This document shows positions 62,162 through 64,000 of a stretch of 64,000 nucleotides of DNA, one piece after another; positions within the stretch are counted from its first letter, which is position 1; each line of letters starts with the position of its first letter. The position numbers were made by a program, and so were the translations under genes. Under the pieces are notes generated by a model. It was not told the origin of the DNA, ran no database searches, and saw only the letters and a program-made list of their open reading frames with translations. The stretch spans positions 34,348,001 to 34,412,000 of the forward strand of contig NC_065532.1 of the NCBI RefSeq assembly GCF_020184175.1. Direction: 5' to 3'. The DNA is from Aphis gossypii (lineage: Eukaryota; Arthropoda; Insecta; Hemiptera; Aphididae).

Positions 62162-64000
62162 CTAAACGAATCAATAATAATCGTAATAAAATTGGATTAT
62201 ATCAAATACTTTATCATAGTAAAGCACATTCTCGATTAAATTCTACATTGTTTGTAGTTAACAATGGACTCCTGTTAGGTATTATATTTTATCCGCTTAA
62301 TATATTACATAGTATTATAGGTAAGTATAAGTTTGAGAAAAAAATGATTGAAATTTATTTTTATTTAAATTTCAGCTTGTAACCTTTTTTTGTTATACAA
62401 CTGACTCAAACCATAAAATCTAATTTTCTCAAAGTTACAATACAACATATTAAATACCTAGTTTGAATGTTATACGATATTAATAGTAAGATTATTCACA
62501 ATTGGATTATTTTTGTCATTTACTTTATATCGTAAAATATATTTGTCAACAATACAAATCACTAACTTTAAATTTACAATACCCTATTTTGTGATAACTA
62601 CATGCTAAAAAAGATTTAACGTTTATTGTATAGCGGTTGGAGTAAAAATTAACAGTAAACGAAACCTTCACAACTAATAAACTTTAAAATACATTTTTGC
62701 CAGTACATGCAATATATATATATGTATTACATCCAATTAATTTTCGTCGATTATTGAATATTTATTTCATTGTAAACACACTCCTTTTCTTTAGTTCACA
62801 GAAAAATACAATTAATATTTGGTAATATAATTGAGGTTAACAGCTCAAATTAGGTCAAGTTAATTAGCGAATGAAATTAAAATAATTTGAAATAGGAACA
62901 GATAATTTTAAATTACAAAAATATTTGACTGTAATTATAACTGTGAAAGTATCAGTAATACTTAACGTTATATTTACATTAAAATCGAAACTTAACACAA
63001 AAACGAAATCAATATAAGAACAATGCTTAAAGATTTCTATAACACTAAAATATTCACTGATGGGGCAAAAACTGAAGACTGAGTATAGACCCTCCTTGAT
63101 TCATAGTAACGATAAAGAGATCAAGATACCTAGCTTCTTTTCAATGTATACAACAGACGTATTCATTGCATTGTCAAGTGCTAACGTGAAACCAAAAAAA
63201 AAAAAAATAATAAAAAGCTATTGTTTAGAAAGCTTAGCAATCGTTGAAAATACTTATACCGACCAAACTTTGATATTTCCTCTGAAGTATAGAATTAAAT
63301 ATTTCAATATTTCCAATAGAGGATCGTTGACTCATTTTTAGCAGAATAAACAAGAAAACATTTATCGAAACCTAATCAAATCGTTCTAGATTGATAAATA
63401 TAATTTTATTTACAATAACGAGTTAAAACCAACGATTAAAGAATTATTAAAGATAAGGTAAATAGTACATACGATTGTTGGAGACTTTTGGGCTTTTGCA
63501 TTGGTAATGATCACTTTGATTTTGGGTGTATAACGTCACATAAAAGTATAGTGTAAATGCAATTTGAAATTGAGTATGTTTATCTTGTTTGCAAAGTTAG
63601 GAAAACGTTTTACTAAAATTTGCATATCAAAAACAATTTTTCAGCTTTGGGCTGAGTACGAAATTTGATTTTGTTTTATAAAGTATGATGTTGTTCAAGA
63701 TACAAGTGAGTTTGAATAATTTTTATCATCCCGTGTCTTGTAAAAATGATATGATTTGATAAAACTTCAAAAAATATCTTAAAAAATTATCAAAAATATC
63801 TACTTAAATAATTAAGTAAGTGAAAACAATTTAATTTAAAATTCTTAAACAAAACAAAACTGCACCATAAAATTAAAAAAAAAAAATTGTAATTGTAAAC
63901 TGTAACTGATGGCTTTGGTTGTCGATGTAAATTAAGATCAATAAAATAAAAAAAAAATTTAAAAATAATAATTATTAATACATATATTGAGTGATAATGT
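62162..64000. other. Bestrophin intron running to the window edge
   Basis: No bestrophin exon (for example the family's WVWF or RWWNQ blocks) could be found on the minus strand here, so this is read as one long intron. The sequence is AT-rich with no other gene seen. Confidence 0.5.

Noticed and set aside
1..64000. CRISPR arrays, bacterial operons, rRNA and tRNA genes
   Set aside because: None seen: no regularly spaced identical repeats, no cloverleaf-like tRNA or rRNA segments noticed by eye, and the gene structure is clearly eukaryotic. A tRNA or miRNA scan was not possible.

Overview
The window looks like aphid (Hemiptera) nuclear DNA. It is strongly AT-rich, carries GC-rich islands only at apparent promoters, has short introns with GT..AG borders, and its argonaute protein is almost residue-for-residue the insect AGO1. 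The genus is not determinable by eye. Exon models were built by hand from splice borders, codon phase and protein similarity. All five conserved full-length models close in frame.

Layout, left to right. Positions 1-7.4 kb hold decayed transposons (a Helitron helicase remnant at the left edge, a dispersed three-copy repeat, a hAT-like MITE) and one unrecognised 161-aa ORF with an internal duplication (2608-3093, minus). A GC-rich, microsatellite-rich island covers about 7.5-9.3 kb. At 11.7-13.1 kb, MRPL53 lies on the minus strand and is followed after 2 nt by a 60-aa single-pass membrane protein ORF, an apparent bicistronic transcript. Divergent from MRPL53 is AGO1 (13740-23705, 18 coding exons, 892 aa), with a long probable 3' UTR to about 25.9 kb. 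A small coiled-coil ORF (29969-30250) follows, surrounded by MITEs and a LINE fossil. IGBP1 (Tap42/alpha4, minus) and EIPR1 (TSSC1, plus) form a second head-to-head pair at 32.8-36.9 kb. ALDH4A1 (P5C dehydrogenase) occupies 39.95-48.13 kb, with a 5'-truncated LINE in intron 7 flanked by a clean target duplication. The right end is the 3' part of a bestrophin gene on the minus strand (53452-62161), whose 5' exons lie outside the window.

The genes do not form a pathway. They are housekeeping or conserved genes: miRNA silencing, mitochondrial translation, PP2A biogenesis, endosomal/dense-core-vesicle trafficking, mitochondrial proline catabolism and a chloride channel. The most interesting points are the MRPL53/small-membrane-protein bicistron, a possible upstream alternative first exon for AGO1 that would nest MRPL53 inside it, the duplicated Cys-tailed orphan ORF, a near-perfect foldback MITE with a solo relative in an AGO1 intron, and a bestrophin splice donor that overlaps a stop codon. 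I found no convincing undescribed multi-gene system.
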